A stretch of 64,000 nucleotides of DNA, taken from contig CP075494.1 of NCBI GenBank assembly GCA_021613535.1, positions 12,214,001-12,278,000 of the forward strand. Direction: 5' to 3'. This document shows positions 36,301-48,472 of the stretch, in pieces. The position numbers were made by a program, and so were the translations under genes. Positions within the stretch are counted from its first letter, which is position 1, and each line of letters begins with the position of its first letter. The notes under the pieces are model-generated. The model was not told where the DNA came from. It ran no database searches and saw nothing but the letters and a program-made list of their open reading frames with translations. The stretch is from Adineta vaga. Lineage: Eukaryota; Rotifera.

Positions 36301-39300
36301 GTTCGTCTAAAATGAAATATTCAAAATAAGTATAATTGCCAGATACAGAATATCTACTTTTATTATCAATTGATGTCTTTTGCATAACAATTCCAAATCC
36401 CATAGCTTGTAAATCTTGTTGAAGTAACAATTTAGCTTCTTCAATAATCTCTTGAGCTGCTTCTGTATTTGTTAATGGCGGTCGTCCCAATACGAAAATG
36501 CAATATTGATCACGTCGTCTTTGACCTAATCGTTCATCAGCTAATTGTTGTGCTGATCTACATAAATACATATAATGTCAATCAGAAAGAAAACGAATCA
36601 ATCCATTTCATTACGTTTGAAATGGTACTGCTTTTTGAATACTTCGTTTAATTTCATGAACATCGCCATTTGCTAATGAAGCAATAGTAGTAAAACCATC
36701 TGAATAAAGTTGTCGTGCGCGACAAGCGTTCAAAATGGAGATTCTGACAAGTTCACATAATTCCTAAAAATTCAAAGCTTCCTCGTAATTTCCTTTTTTT
36801 ATTGTAACAATAAGTCTCATACATGTTTTATACCAAAATTTAATCGTGATTGAAAACCATTTAATAATTGTCTTAAATTATTCCATGCAAGACGTTCAGC
36901 AAATATTTGTACAATACAAGTAAATGTTGCTGTTGTTGATTGTAATTGTTGAACAAAACTTTTTGTACATTCATACTTTCGTATAACATCACACATACTT
37001 TTCTCATTTAATAAATCATTGAGAATAAGTGAAATAAAAAATCGTACATAACGTGAACCATCAAGTTTTTCTTCAAATTCACGTTTTTCTATTCGTAACG
37101 ATGCTGCTTTCTTGTAAACCACCATACCATTAACACCAACTAAATGTGCGACATGTTGTTCAACAGCACCAGTTGGCCAAATAGTATGGAATACATTCCA
37201 ATCGAGTGTTGTTAACATTGAATTAATCAAATGTTGAGGAATGATCTGAATTTTATTTTGCAGGATGAAAACAAATATTTTTTTAAATGAAAATAACTTA
37301 CGAGATAGACGAGATGCAGATCACTTTCAACGCATAAATTTCGTTGAGCTTTATTCAATTCGACAACAAGTTTAAGACCATCATCTGGATTTATTGATGA
37401 ACTTATAATTGCTAAAGCAAGTTGTGTTGGTTCATAACGTAAATTATTTTCATCAGCAATATTTTCCTTATCGATAAAACGAATAAGTTCATTATGGCAC
37501 AACCAACTAAGACATTTATCTATCGTGGATTGGTCATCGATGGTTGATTTATCAGAATTTCCACAAATATAAAAAAATGTTGATTTAATATAGCAAATTA
37601 TTTCTTCTTTGGTATTTGCTTTTCCACTAGCAATAATTTCGAGTAAAGCCCGTTTCAGACTTGTATGTGTTTCTGTTTCGAAAAAGCAACTATTAACGGG
37701 TTTTGTCTTTTCTTGTTCAAACATTTTTTGTACAAGATCAACTTCTTTCTTTGAACAAATTAAAATACTTTCAGCTAAAAAAATGATCAATTATAGTTTA
37801 ATCGAAACTAGAGTATCTTTCTTACCATAATCATCATAACCTTTTCGACCAGCTCGACCAACCTGGAAAAAAAGAAAAAGATCAATTATACTCATTGAAA
37901 TACATGACTGTTCTTGAATACCATTTGCAGATAAGTACTTAAATCGATACATCGACCATTTTGAAGTGGACTTCGAATAATGACTAGACGAGCTGGAAGA
38001 TTAACCTAATGTAAGGAAAATATAATGACATATTCTACGAATTCAAAACGAAAATCAAGAAATTTCTCATCAATATCGGTTGTGAACACGTTCATCTGAT
38101 AATTACCCCGCTAGATAATGTACTTGTACAAACGATGACACGAACAGTATTTGCTCTGTAAGCATTTTCAACGATTTCTCTTTCATCAATTGTCAAACCT
38201 ATAGCAATAACAATCATCTAATAGATATAAAAATAAATTTCTCTTTCCAACCTGCATGATGAAATGCAACACCCATCGGTATTGAACAAGCCAGATCGAT
38301 ATCAAGACCAGCCGGCTATAAAGAAAAAACATGACATGTAAACCATTTGAAAATCTTTTCTTCGCTTTAATTTACAGTTCGACGTAATTGTTCTAGAACA
38401 TCTTCAAGTTTTGTTGAATCAAATGGATTTATTTGTCTACGATCAATAATATAACGAAAATTTTTCGCTAATAATTTCGCTAAAACTTCACACCAATGTT
38501 TCGTAGAACAGAAAACTAAGACACTTCGACAATTATGTTCAATAACATTCCAAATAATTTCTGTTACACCTTCACTATCACCTTGATTCCATTGTTCAGA
38601 AAAATGAAGCTGACGAATAGGTATAAATTGTTTATTATATAAAACCGAATCAACTTTAATATATTCTTCTAATGGAATTGGACGAAACATTGTTTCATAG
38701 GTTTCAGCATGTAACCATTGTGCTAATTGATTTAGATTCGGTATTGTTGCACTCATACCAATGATTTGAACTGGATTACTTGTAGTTTGCATTTGATTAT
38801 AATATATTATTTTACTTAATAATAATTCAAGTAGATAACCACGATTTGATTCACCTATCCAATGTAATTCATCAACAATTAAAATACCAATTTCATTCAA
38901 ATCATCACGATTGGACAATAAACGATTAATTATACTATTGGCTTTCTCAATGGTACATATGATTATGTGACTACTAGAAAATGAATGATGAGAATCACTT
39001 GTGCCAGCATATGATGCAATACGTAAATGAAGTGATGAAAAGAGTTTCTAAACATTTTTCAACATAGAGTTGATATCAATATGAAAAAAAAGGAAATTTA
39101 CTCGAAAATAATTTGCTTTTTCTTGAACAATACTAACATATGGTTCGATAAATAAAGCTTTACGTTTAGTTTCCAGAACGGATTTAATAAGTAACAATTC
39201 GGATACAATTGTTTTTCCTGCCGAAGCTAAGAGAACAAATAAAATATTCTGAAAAAAGTTTAAGATATTCATACGAAACAAACCTGGAGCAGAAAAGATA

Positions 39301-39649
39301 AAATTTCGTTTTCCTATGCGTAAATAATAAATTAATGGAATGAAATTATTAGGAATGAAAATATTTACCACTTGTACTAGCTTTTTCAATACATTCAGCT
39401 TGCCAAGCAAAAAGATGTGAAATACCAACACGTTGATAACAAGAAATCACTGCTGGTGGTAAACTGAGTTCGGTAAGAGGTTTTACAGGTTTTTCTACAT
39501 GATGTAAGTATATGAAATGTACTTTTTTCTTAGATATAAACTTTACCAGCAACGGGTGGATGACTAGGTCCACTAAAAGATGTGTCTGTAACTGCTGCAA
39601 TTAAGGAATCACTGAGTGAATCCATCAAAAAGGAATTTGATGTGGCCAT
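33354..39649 (-). CDS. POLQ: DNA polymerase theta (helicase plus A-family polymerase)
   Basis: Begins MATSNSFLMDSLSDSLIAAV at 39649; AG of a TTTTAG acceptor ends 6 bases upstream. The superfamily 2 helicase shows SAPASAGKTIVSELLL (Walker A, formed across an intron), DELHWIGESNRG (DExH), GMSATIPNLNQLA (motif III), SVLVFCSTKHWCE and VGRAGRKGYDDY (motif VI). A helix-hairpin-like segment follows (ARQLYSDGFTTIASLANGDV). The polymerase shows TATGRMIVTNPPLQHVP, VSFDYSQLELRVLAHL (motif A), KQVCYGILYGMSKETFARE (motif B), RQAINFVIQASACDIMK and QIHDELIFE (motif C). It ends KSGKNWESMISVV. The enzyme performs microhomology end joining of double-strand breaks in the nucleus. Helicase and polymerase are joined without the very long disordered centre of the human protein, giving roughly 1,650 residues. 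Confidence 0.92.
34771..34788. repeat. (AT)n in a polymerase theta intron
   Basis: Alternating AT run within a short intron of the minus-strand POLQ gene. Confidence 0.85.
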
Positions 39650-40057
39650 TAGTATCTAAAATATGAAAATCATATTCGTCGTTGATTATCTCTTAGACAG
39701 AATAATAGATCATTGATCAATAAAACGAAATTTGAAAGACACTCGTTCATTTTATTGGTTAAATCGAATTCTTTCGGTACTGCACGGATCTATATTTCAT
39801 GACTCATTAAACATCAGCTGTTTATCATAACAATGATCGTAAAATACCTACATTTATCTATTATTTCTTGAAGTTCGATGAACATCAAGATTAATATTAT
39901 CCTTTTGTATTCATCTTTCAATCCATTTACAGAAGAATGAACTTAACATATGAAAACTTTTATTTTCCATCTGTATCAGATGCACATGACACATAAAAAA
40001 TGAACAAGCGAAATAGGAAACAATAACATATCTGATAAAACAAATCTTTCACGTAAT
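39650..40057. other. Intergenic between SGNH hydrolase and POLQ
   Basis: About 400 bases between two minus-strand genes. It ends (minus sense) in a TTTTAG acceptor-like site next to the POLQ start. No other feature seen. Confidence 0.5.
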
Positions 40058-40612
40058 TTAAAGGGTATCTGCATGCATTTGTAAAACATTCGATATATGC
40101 TCAATGCCAGCTGCATTTGGATGTAAACCATCTTTTGATACATGTATTGATAAATCAAAATTTAATTTTATAATCGAAAAACGTTTGGATGATATCTGTT
40201 TTTTATTCAATCGTTTCAATTTTCTATTATAACTTTGAATACGTTTACGTATGGATTTTCCGCCATTATCACCATATTTTCGATAGAAAATACTTGTTTT
40301 TGTACGTTCCGGTACAGTACATACAGCAATTGTTTGTAATGATGCATATTTTCGATGAATTAAATGAAGTAATTTTTCAAATTTGACAATGGTTGATTGA
40401 GATCGTTCACGTGCTAAATTATTTGTACCAATCATAATAACTAAATGTTTTTGATATGAAAATAATGTTTTAAAATGATCTTGTTTCATCAATACTATTA
40501 AACGATCAAGAGTACAGCCACCAATAGATTCGATATGAGTATCAACAGATTCACATGGTGTAGTGCTCGGTTTACGGACATGATGTAAAAGAGAATCACC
40601 GATAAGAAGCAT
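40058..40612 (-). CDS. SGNH (GDSL-like) hydrolase, intronless
   Basis: Single-exon frame of 184 residues. Block I is MLLIGDSLLHHVR (Ser nucleophile in GDS). Gly of the oxyanion hole fits SIGGCTLDRL. Block III is HLVIMIGTNNLARE (GTNN). Block V is SKDGLHPNAAGIEHI (Asp and His of the catalytic triad). It is therefore a complete SGNH esterase/lipase fold without a signal peptide, presumably cytoplasmic. SGNH domains without introns also occur in retroelement ORF1 proteins and in OSK-like proteins. No reverse transcriptase or element ends were seen nearby, so a host gene is favoured. On the minus strand a TTTTAG splice-acceptor-like site ends exactly at the ATG. Confidence 0.8.
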   Translation of the reverse strand: MLLIGDSLLHHVRKPSTTPCESVDTHIESIGGCTLDRLIVLMKQDHFKTLFSYQKHLVIMIGTNNLARERSQSTIVKFEKLLHLIHRKYASLQTIAVCTVPERTKTSIFYRKYGDNGGKSIRKRIQSYNRKLKRLNKKQISSKRFSIIKLNFDLSIHVSKDGLHPNAAGIEHISNVLQMHADTL

Positions 40613-41118
40613 CTAAAATAGAATTCTTTTTTAAAAACAATGAACCTTTCGTGCAACTCTCGACTGTCTCAGTATGTACAAAGACTGTGTTATACGAAAA
40701 TGAAGAACATAATGTTCGAACAAGTTTTATCGTATACATATGTGTATTATTTATTCGTTCTTTAATGCGAGTATAGTCTACGGTTTTTATTTATTTTCTT
40801 TTCGTCCATCAATCAGCCGATAGTTATCTCTGACGAAACTGATTCATTCTCTCTCAGTCAAAATCGAAATCTTTGTTTTAGAAAACAATCATTTTTCAAT
40901 AAATGTAGTAAAAAGAAACCAAATGAAAACGAAAACAAACTTTTATTAAGAAAATCTTTACTTAAAATCTGTGTAAGTAAAAACAATAAATAGTTTTAAA
41001 AGATTAGCATCATCAATAGCAAAAGGATTTGTGGAAGTTTTTGATTCTGATGTAGCTGAGATTGTTTGACGTGGAGGATAGAGAAAAAACACGATAGTAA
41101 AGAATAAATAAAAACAAG
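40613..41118. other. Intergenic
   Basis: Between the GALNT 3' end and the SGNH start, both minus strand. No coding signal found; a poly-A-rich 3' flank is likely at about 40880-41110. Confidence 0.5.
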
Positions 41119-43791
41119 TTATCGATATTCATGGGGATGCCATGTCCATTTTTGTGATTGTTTATCATTATCACATTTAGCTAATTTTAATCTACTGCCA
41201 TCTGTTTCCATACATAATTGTTCTTTATTCGTTTGAATTTGTTGTGTTGACTAAATAATGAACGATTTTCTTTTAGTCTATTTCTAACTTTTCGTTTTAC
41301 TTACGTTAATCCATTTCCATTCACCAATTGGATTCCATTTACCATTCTGATCCAAACAAAATTTTTTCTTAACAATATCATGATCTGAGATATAACAATG
41401 TTCACCAGTTGCAAGTTCACCTTCTTCATTCAAACGCCAAATAGCCTAGAACAAATGATTTTCAATTTATATCGAACAGACAAAGAAGCAATTATACACA
41501 AAACTAGAGATCTGACAAGAAGAAAAAAAGTTAACAAAAATGCTACATTAGTTCTACAAGAATAATTGCAATTGAAAGCATATCTTTTGGTTTTCAAGAA
41601 ATCAAAATACATTTTTGTTTACTTCTTTTCTCATTTGAAACGTATGTATATACAATTCAAAGTTATAATCAACACTAGACATAAACACTTCAAGATGAAA
41701 GAAAAGCAATTCAATTTATTCACCAATCCTGTCATATATGGATCGCGTATTCTATTTATCCATTTCTAGAATACCATAAAACGGACGTTTCTCATTACTT
41801 CTTACTAACAAATCATACCTGCCCATAGCAAGGACTAACACTAATTGGTTGACCAAAAGTAACACCGTTATCACTTAAACACACGGAATGTTGAACATTT
41901 TTACACTAAAAAAATAGAATTTTTGCTTTTCTCAATTTTGTCATGAGAGATTATCGTGTATTTTACCTCGCCCCAAACCACATTTCTCGATGGTGGTGGA
42001 AATTTTTCTAATACATCATACGCTACATTTTCCATAAACCATTTAAATGGTTTACATTGTAATTTTTCTCGAAGCTTTTTTCTCTCAGATATATCACCAA
42101 AATCTAACGAACGAATAGCTGGTTCACGTCGATAATAATATTCAACATAATCATCCATCCAAACATGAGCGACACGTAAATGATTTATAACTGTTTGGTG
42201 TACTTTTGAACCAGGTACATGGGAAAAATGACTACGTGGACCACGATAAGCATGTGCAACATGCGAACATGGTACCCATTCAACAACACCACCACATTGC
42301 CAAACTTTAAAAGAGAGTTCGTATCTAAATTTTAGATTAACATTTATCGATATGCAAATAACTAAACGTACTGTTCAGCACCCCATACGCGAATACCTGG
42401 ATCATAAGCACCTAATTCAAAAAACCATTGTCGATCAATAGCTAATAAACCACCAGCATGTGTAGGAGACCTGAATATAAACATAGCACACAAAACAAAA
42501 CATAGAAAATATGATCAAAACAATCTACCAGTAGGGTTCAGATGTATATTTTCGTTTGTATAATTCGCGTTCAGGTACTTGAGTTTCTTTATATAAAAAT
42601 CCCCATTCCCAAATACCACGAAAAGTAGATGAACCATAAATATTTGTATGTTCTAACGTTTTCCATTCGAGTCCATCAACAATTGGAGCAGCTAATGCTT
42701 TACGATTAAGTGCTATACGTGTTAACAATGGTGGCAACCAATTAGTAACCTAGAATAGAATAGATAATTCATATTGTTTTTTTTTGTTTCTAACTATTTC
42801 AAACTTACACATTCACAATGAGCATCTAAAATGACAATAACATCACCGATCGATTTTTGAGCACCAAGTGTTCGTGCTTCAATTAAACCAACACGTTTTC
42901 CAGTTCGATAGAGTTTTACCAGACCATTCCAACGTTTTATATATTTCTCTAATGGTTCTTTTAATGAAGCTAGAATTGATAACCGTTACTGAGTGCAATT
43001 GAGAATAATTTTCCTATGAATAACTTACCAACAGTACTACCATCATCGATCAGAACAACTTCTTTTAATAATTCTGGTGGTGATGTATTGATAACACTTT
43101 GAACAGTGCGCATTAATACACTCCATCCTTCATCATAGAAAACTAATATGACAGAAGCAGTTGGTAAATATTCATCACTTGGATAAATCCAATTTTTACA
43201 TCTAGAATGAATAACGAAAGGTGCATATTAGTGTTAGAAGAGCGTTGTGATATCTTACTCAGATGGTCTTGTATCTTTGATTCGTCTATCGAATGATATT
43301 TTGTCTGAAGCTACCATATTAAATCCAAATTCCTGAACTGTCTGTTTAGCTGCTTCTTCTTCTTCAGGTGTCAATTTTACAGGAACACCTATTTCAGAAA
43401 AAAAATTATATATATATATATATGTAGATAATTGTACATTCTACCTCCTTCTCCTGGACCGGTTCTTTGAGGTAAATCTTTTGGTTCATAATTTCCTAAT
43501 GAACCACTCATAATTGGTTGTAAACTCACATTTTCTAATTGATTTGGATATCTTCGAACTTTTTCTTTGATAATCGTCGTCGTCTTTAGAACCTAAATAA
43601 TCGCGAATATGTATTTAAAAAATTACATCTAGGGCATATTCTGAATTTACTTCTATGTGATCAGTAGCAATATTTTCAGAAAATGATTGTTCATCGACTG
43701 ATTCAAGTTTGAACATCAGGAATGGAATCATTAGAATGAGTAAAGCCAAAGCAATTACTAGACGAAGCGCTCGTCCTATTCTAATTCGCAT
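41119..43791 (-). CDS. Polypeptide N-acetylgalactosaminyltransferase
   Basis: The first ATG (43791) gives [20 protein letters not shown], a type II signal anchor, then a stem. The GT27 catalytic domain shows [42 protein letters not shown] and [20 protein letters not shown] (DxH metal motif), then the acceptor-side [31 protein letters not shown] and [20 protein letters not shown]. The C-terminal part (about 41120-41900) is a ricin-type lectin domain ending [13 protein letters not shown]. The enzyme starts mucin-type O-glycosylation by adding GalNAc to Ser/Thr in the Golgi. Where most relatives have WGGEN, this one reads WGAEQ. About ten short introns. It cannot be assigned to a numbered GALNT from sequence alone. 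Confidence 0.93.
43406..43423. repeat. (AT)n in a GALNT intron
   Basis: Alternating AT run in a short intron. Confidence 0.8.
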
Positions 43792-44185
43792 CTTGATTAT
43801 GTTCAAACCCCACCGGCTTCTAAATCAATTTCGTTTCGTCTACGTTGTTATAACTCATTCATTCATTTATTTATGTTTCGTCGTTTTTATTGATGCAACA
43901 ACATGCACAAATAGCTTTTTATGTTCAGGTCATTGTTAACAAGATGGCGCTAGACGGTGACATTCGAATTCTATTTTTTTCTATAAAAAACTTTATTTTT
44001 ATGTTTCCAATCATGAGTGAAAATGTCTCACCTTCATCGTCATGTCATAGTGTATTTGAAAGATATGTACAACTAATGAACCGTGATTTATTTCTCTTAT
44101 ATAGAATATAAATAACAAAACGAAAAAAGAAAGGATCATTTATCAAATGTGATTATATGTATAAAGAAAAAATATTTTCATAAAA
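43792..44185. other. Intergenic
   Basis: GALNT promoter side and 3' flank of the next minus-strand gene. Nothing else seen. Confidence 0.4.
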
Positions 44186-44897
44186 TCAATCACTACGATC
44201 GAATATATTTGAAAAAGAAAGTTGATCGACTGTATATAAACGACGTTGTTGATCCGAATGATAATTCATGTTTGGACTGGATGTTTTGTATACAGTTGTA
44301 CGATTCGGTGTACTAATAATAATAATAAATAAAAAAGAAAACTAGAATTCTATTTTATACTAATATAGCAAATAATTTTACCTCCATTTCATTGGTCCTA
44401 TGGAAATATATTCATCACGATTTGTTGTTTCATCGTTGGAAATCTGTTTGTACGAATAACAGGATGTTGTAGATGGAAAAACCAATTTTGATTCGAATTG
44501 ATTTACTGATTGGATCTTTCGAATCAATGCAACTTGCTATAAAACAAAACATTCTTATTTGAAAAATATCTGATATATTATGTGAGAATATTCAACTTAC
44601 GAGACACTCTGAACTTAAGCGTTTTGGTGTTTTTAAATTAATACTACGTCGACGTGTACGATGAAGAAGTGATATTGGTTTTGGTGATTGTAAATTAAGA
44701 AATGTTTTCAACGATGATCGACGTTCATGTGATAAAGTTTCAGTATTGGAATGATGATTTGATGAAGATGGATGACGACTTGTTTGAACTGATTGATCAC
44801 GTTTAGAATATCGTGATTGATTAATAAATCTATTAGTAAAGCGGCTAAAGATAGTTTTCTTCTTTTTTTCTGCTAATGATACTTTTCCAATGGTCAT
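44186..44897 (-). CDS. Basic, Ser/Arg-rich uncharacterised protein
   Basis: Starts MTIGKVSLAEKKKKTIFSRF at 44897. The first exon is strongly basic and low in complexity (SRHPSSSNHHSNTETLSHER, then SLLHRTRRRSINLKTPKRLS). It splices to QVALIRKIQSVNQFESKLVF and SNDETTNRDEYISIGPMKW, then to TTVYKTSSPNMNYHSDQQRR and the end QLSFSNIFDRSD. Three exons, about 195 residues, no membrane segment or signal peptide. The composition suggests a disordered, possibly microtubule- or nucleic-acid-associated protein. No family recognised. Confidence 0.6.
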
Positions 44898-46215
44898 TTT
44901 AATTGCTTTAAGATAACTGAATGAGAAATGATAGAGAATATATATATATATATAGACAGAGAGAGAAAGAGAGGAAGGGGAAGAGAGAGAAGAAAGAAGA
45001 AGAAGAAGAAGCGAAAAAGAAAATCAAAGATAACCAATCGATAGAAATTGTGTTTTTTTTCTTCTGATTGCACGGAAAATACTTTCAAAGAAATAAATCT
45101 GAAAGATATTAATAGAACTCTCAAAATCTTCGCCTGCTCTCGGATAGTAACGATTTAATGGCGTTTATGATGTCTGATATAATTATAATAACTTATCTAT
45201 CGATCCGTTTCAGTTATGGGAGATCTATTGCATCATCAACTTTTGAAGCATAGGAAAAACAATAAATTGAATAAATCTTGAAGAACATATTCGTCATGCG
45301 ACTCATCAATCAGTTCAATTATTTAATTTCAATAGGCATACATTCCCACAACAGATTGTCTATTTTTTTCGAAAACTAGCTTCTTCGAACTCCTTCAATG
45401 CCCATTAACATGATTTTCAAAAGAATTATTTGATCTCCCTCTCTTATTCTTGTTCGCACCTTGTTAATAATTCATAAAATATATATCGAAAGATTATAAT
45501 AGATCAGTGGAATGCCGCTACACAGACAGAAAACATAAATTCTTATCAGAAACTGACATTCGACATTCTTTCTGTTTAATTGAATATGAAAACAATAAGT
45601 TAATCATCTATTTTTTCTCCATGTAAGAGACGGTGGGAATGTATGAGATAATCACAAAATAGTCACTGTGAATATATGCTTGCACACTAGGATACAAGTT
45701 ATGTCGAATTATGAATCCAAAAATCAATGATTACATCACCGAGATATCAATCGAGTTGTTTATCACTAACTTGTGTATGTAATTGTATTCTAACAGAAGA
45801 TATTTAACGTCGAAAGTGATGAGTACATGTGTATGAAGATTAAAGAAGAAGCAAAGCGTATTCAATTAGAAGTTCACGATTAAATGTGAAGTGAGTATTT
45901 TTATGTCTGAAGACAGGCAAAGCATGCCGTGTTATTTTAAAAAGATAGAAGATGGTATCCATGCTTTTCACGGTGAAAAGAGATGAGTACATAACATGAT
46001 ATATTTTCTTGCAAACTATCTTTCATTCTACAGTAAATCTTCTTTCGTCCGAATATATTCTTAGTTGAGAAGATTTATTAGTCATTCTCAGATATTTAGA
46101 ACACAAAAGAAATGATTAAAAATAGTTCTTTTTTACAACTATTTCAAGATCATCTAATTGATAATGATCAGAAATGTGTGCATCAAAAAATAAAAATCAG
46201 TCAATATTCGTTCGA
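44898..46215. other. Intergenic, 1.3 kb
   Basis: Holds (TA)n and purine-rich (GA/GAA) runs at about 44938-45015 just upstream of the previous gene. The rest is AT-rich without a supportable gene. Confidence 0.5.
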
Positions 46216-48472
46216 TTATTTATTAGGTATTTCCCATTGAAAACCTAAATTTTTCTTCGTAGTATCGAATGATTTTTTGTCTTGACTACGTGATTTTCTT
46301 TCGCCATTACTATTTGAACTTTCCGTTTTCCGATAACCTTGACTCCATTCATCGAATCGTTTCATTTCATCCGCATAAACCTGAATTCATATTTTTAGTT
46401 TCGAAGAAATAAATGAAATCAAAATTTACTTTTTTCAAAGGATATGTATTACGTCCATTTTCGTCCATATATGAAATAACACGACCAGCATAATCTTGAA
46501 ATTGTTCTCGTTCAATTTCGTTCATTTGTTTTTCATTTTGAACTTCATCAACTTCACTAGTTTTCAATCCATGTTCACGCTCTTTTCTTTCTTGCTACAA
46601 AAAAAAACAGTTGCATAGGAATGATTTTCATTGACTGCCATATCATATTGATGATGATGATGATAACTTACCGCTTGTTTCAGATGAAGTTGTGCAAGAT
46701 CGTGAGCGTCTTGATTGCGTTTTTTGTCTTTTTCTTGTTGATATAAATGAAATAATTGATCAGCTTCCCCTTTTTTCTTATTCATTTCTGCTTCTGCACG
46801 ATCGTCCATTTCCTTTTCAACTTCCCGTCGTTTCATCTAAGATAATCGTAACAATATGTTTCGAAAATTCAAACTAATACAACGTACTGTTTCTAATCGA
46901 TGTTTATTGATTGATTGTTGCATTTTTTGTTGTCGATCGAATTTTTCTTGTTCTTCACGAAGTTCTTTTGCTTCTCGTTGAGCTTGAGCACGAAAGATTT
47001 GAGTATCATAATCGGCTTCTGCTCGTTTTTGTAATGTTCCTAAATAACCTGTCATATGATCACGTGCATCTTGTTTTTCTCTAAAATAAACGAAAATCAA
47101 AAACGAATGTATCAAACGAATTAAGTCGATGATTTACTGATGAGCTTGAATTTCTTTTTCACGTCGTATTCGAGCGATTTTTTTCTTTGCTTCAGCATAG
47201 GTACGAAGTTCTTCATCTTCTTCCTAGAAAAACGACAACAGGATTTATAAATAGAGAAAACAACTAGCTATTCATCTTCTTTTACTTCATCCATTTGCTG
47301 TTCTATTTGTTTGATCTTATGTTTATCTTCAAGTGCTTTATCATACATTTTTTTAACATCTTTTTGTGTTAATTTACGATAACGTTCTAATTCCATTTGT
47401 TCACGTGCATATTGTTCAGCTAGATTTTGATAAGCTCCACCTTCTTGGCGATCTTGTTGTTTTTCTAGAGCAGTTTGTGCTCTCTTTCGTTCGATTCTTT
47501 AAAGAACGATAATTCATAAAAGAATACAAAGAAGTATTTCTACTTACTGGTCTAGTTGATATTGAGTTATCTCAGCTCGTTCTCTAGATTGCAAAATAGG
47601 CTTTTTTCCAATGAAAATAAGTATAATCGAAAGACTTACTGTGCTTTTTTCTCACGTCTTTCTTGTTCCGCTTTATTAACATCGTTTTGAGATGCTTGAA
47701 AACGTTGACGTTCTTCTTCTGCATCTGTTTGACGCATTTGTTCAATACGTTTTTTCATATCAATTTGTAAATCACGTTCTTTCAAGACTTCAGTCAAAAG
47801 AAGAGCACTCTAAATGATATTAATACAATAGATGACAACAATTCGAGTAAATGTAAAATGTAAAATTTACATGAAACGTCTTTACACGATCAGTTTCATA
47901 ATATTTTAATTTTTTTGCTTTTTCAATTTGTTCTCGACGACGTTCAGCAGCTAATTTTTCTTCTTCTAAATCTAGTTGTTTTCTTCGTTCTTCTTCTTCC
48001 TGTTCTCGAATCTTCTTCAATTCAAGTTTACGTTCACGTGCACCCTATAACAAACAAAACAAAAAATTAATTCAATAGAAACTAATCCACATACAGCAAT
48101 TGTATTTGGCCAATGTTTCGTCATTTGAGCTGAACGTTCAGCCATTTCATTTTTTCGAGCAATTTCTTGTTCAATAGCATCTTTATCACGTTGACGACGT
48201 TCTAAATTATCGTAGATTCTATTTAAATCACTGCTAGTTATTATACACATTCGATTGAAATCAGCATGATCGGGTACACGACGTTGTTGAGTTACACCTA
48301 ATCGATCAATTGATGGATGAGTAGCTATTGGAAAAATAAGATATCAAAAATGAAAATAGAATTTATTGAAATGATGTTACAAACCGGAAACACTACGTTT
48401 TTCTTTTTGTGTTTTCAGGAATGCACCACCACTTGGTCTTATAGTCGGATCAGGTAGAGTTTTGATAACCAT
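46216..48472 (-). CDS. CFAP210: CFAP210-like (CCDC173) ciliary coiled-coil protein
   Basis: Starts MVIKTLPDPTIRPSGGAFLK at 48472 and ends KNLGFQWEIPNK. About ten exons encode a highly charged Glu/Lys/Arg/Gln coiled coil of the trichohyalin-plectin homology type. The stretch KKIREQEEEERRKQLDLEEE, then KLAAERRREQIEKAKKLKYY, ETDRVKTFHSALLLTEVLKE and RDLQIDMKK follows the CFAP210/CCDC173 pattern (YYxTDRVKxFHSALLLTEVLKER), which I recognise. CFAP210 is a microtubule inner protein of ciliary doublets. The related CFAP45, CFAP53 and MNS1 share the domain but not that segment. The identification rests on this one block and on overall architecture. Confidence 0.75.

Noticed and set aside
40058-40612. 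SGNH gene as part of a LINE retrotransposon
   Set aside because: No reverse transcriptase, endonuclease, poly-A end or target-site duplication seen nearby.
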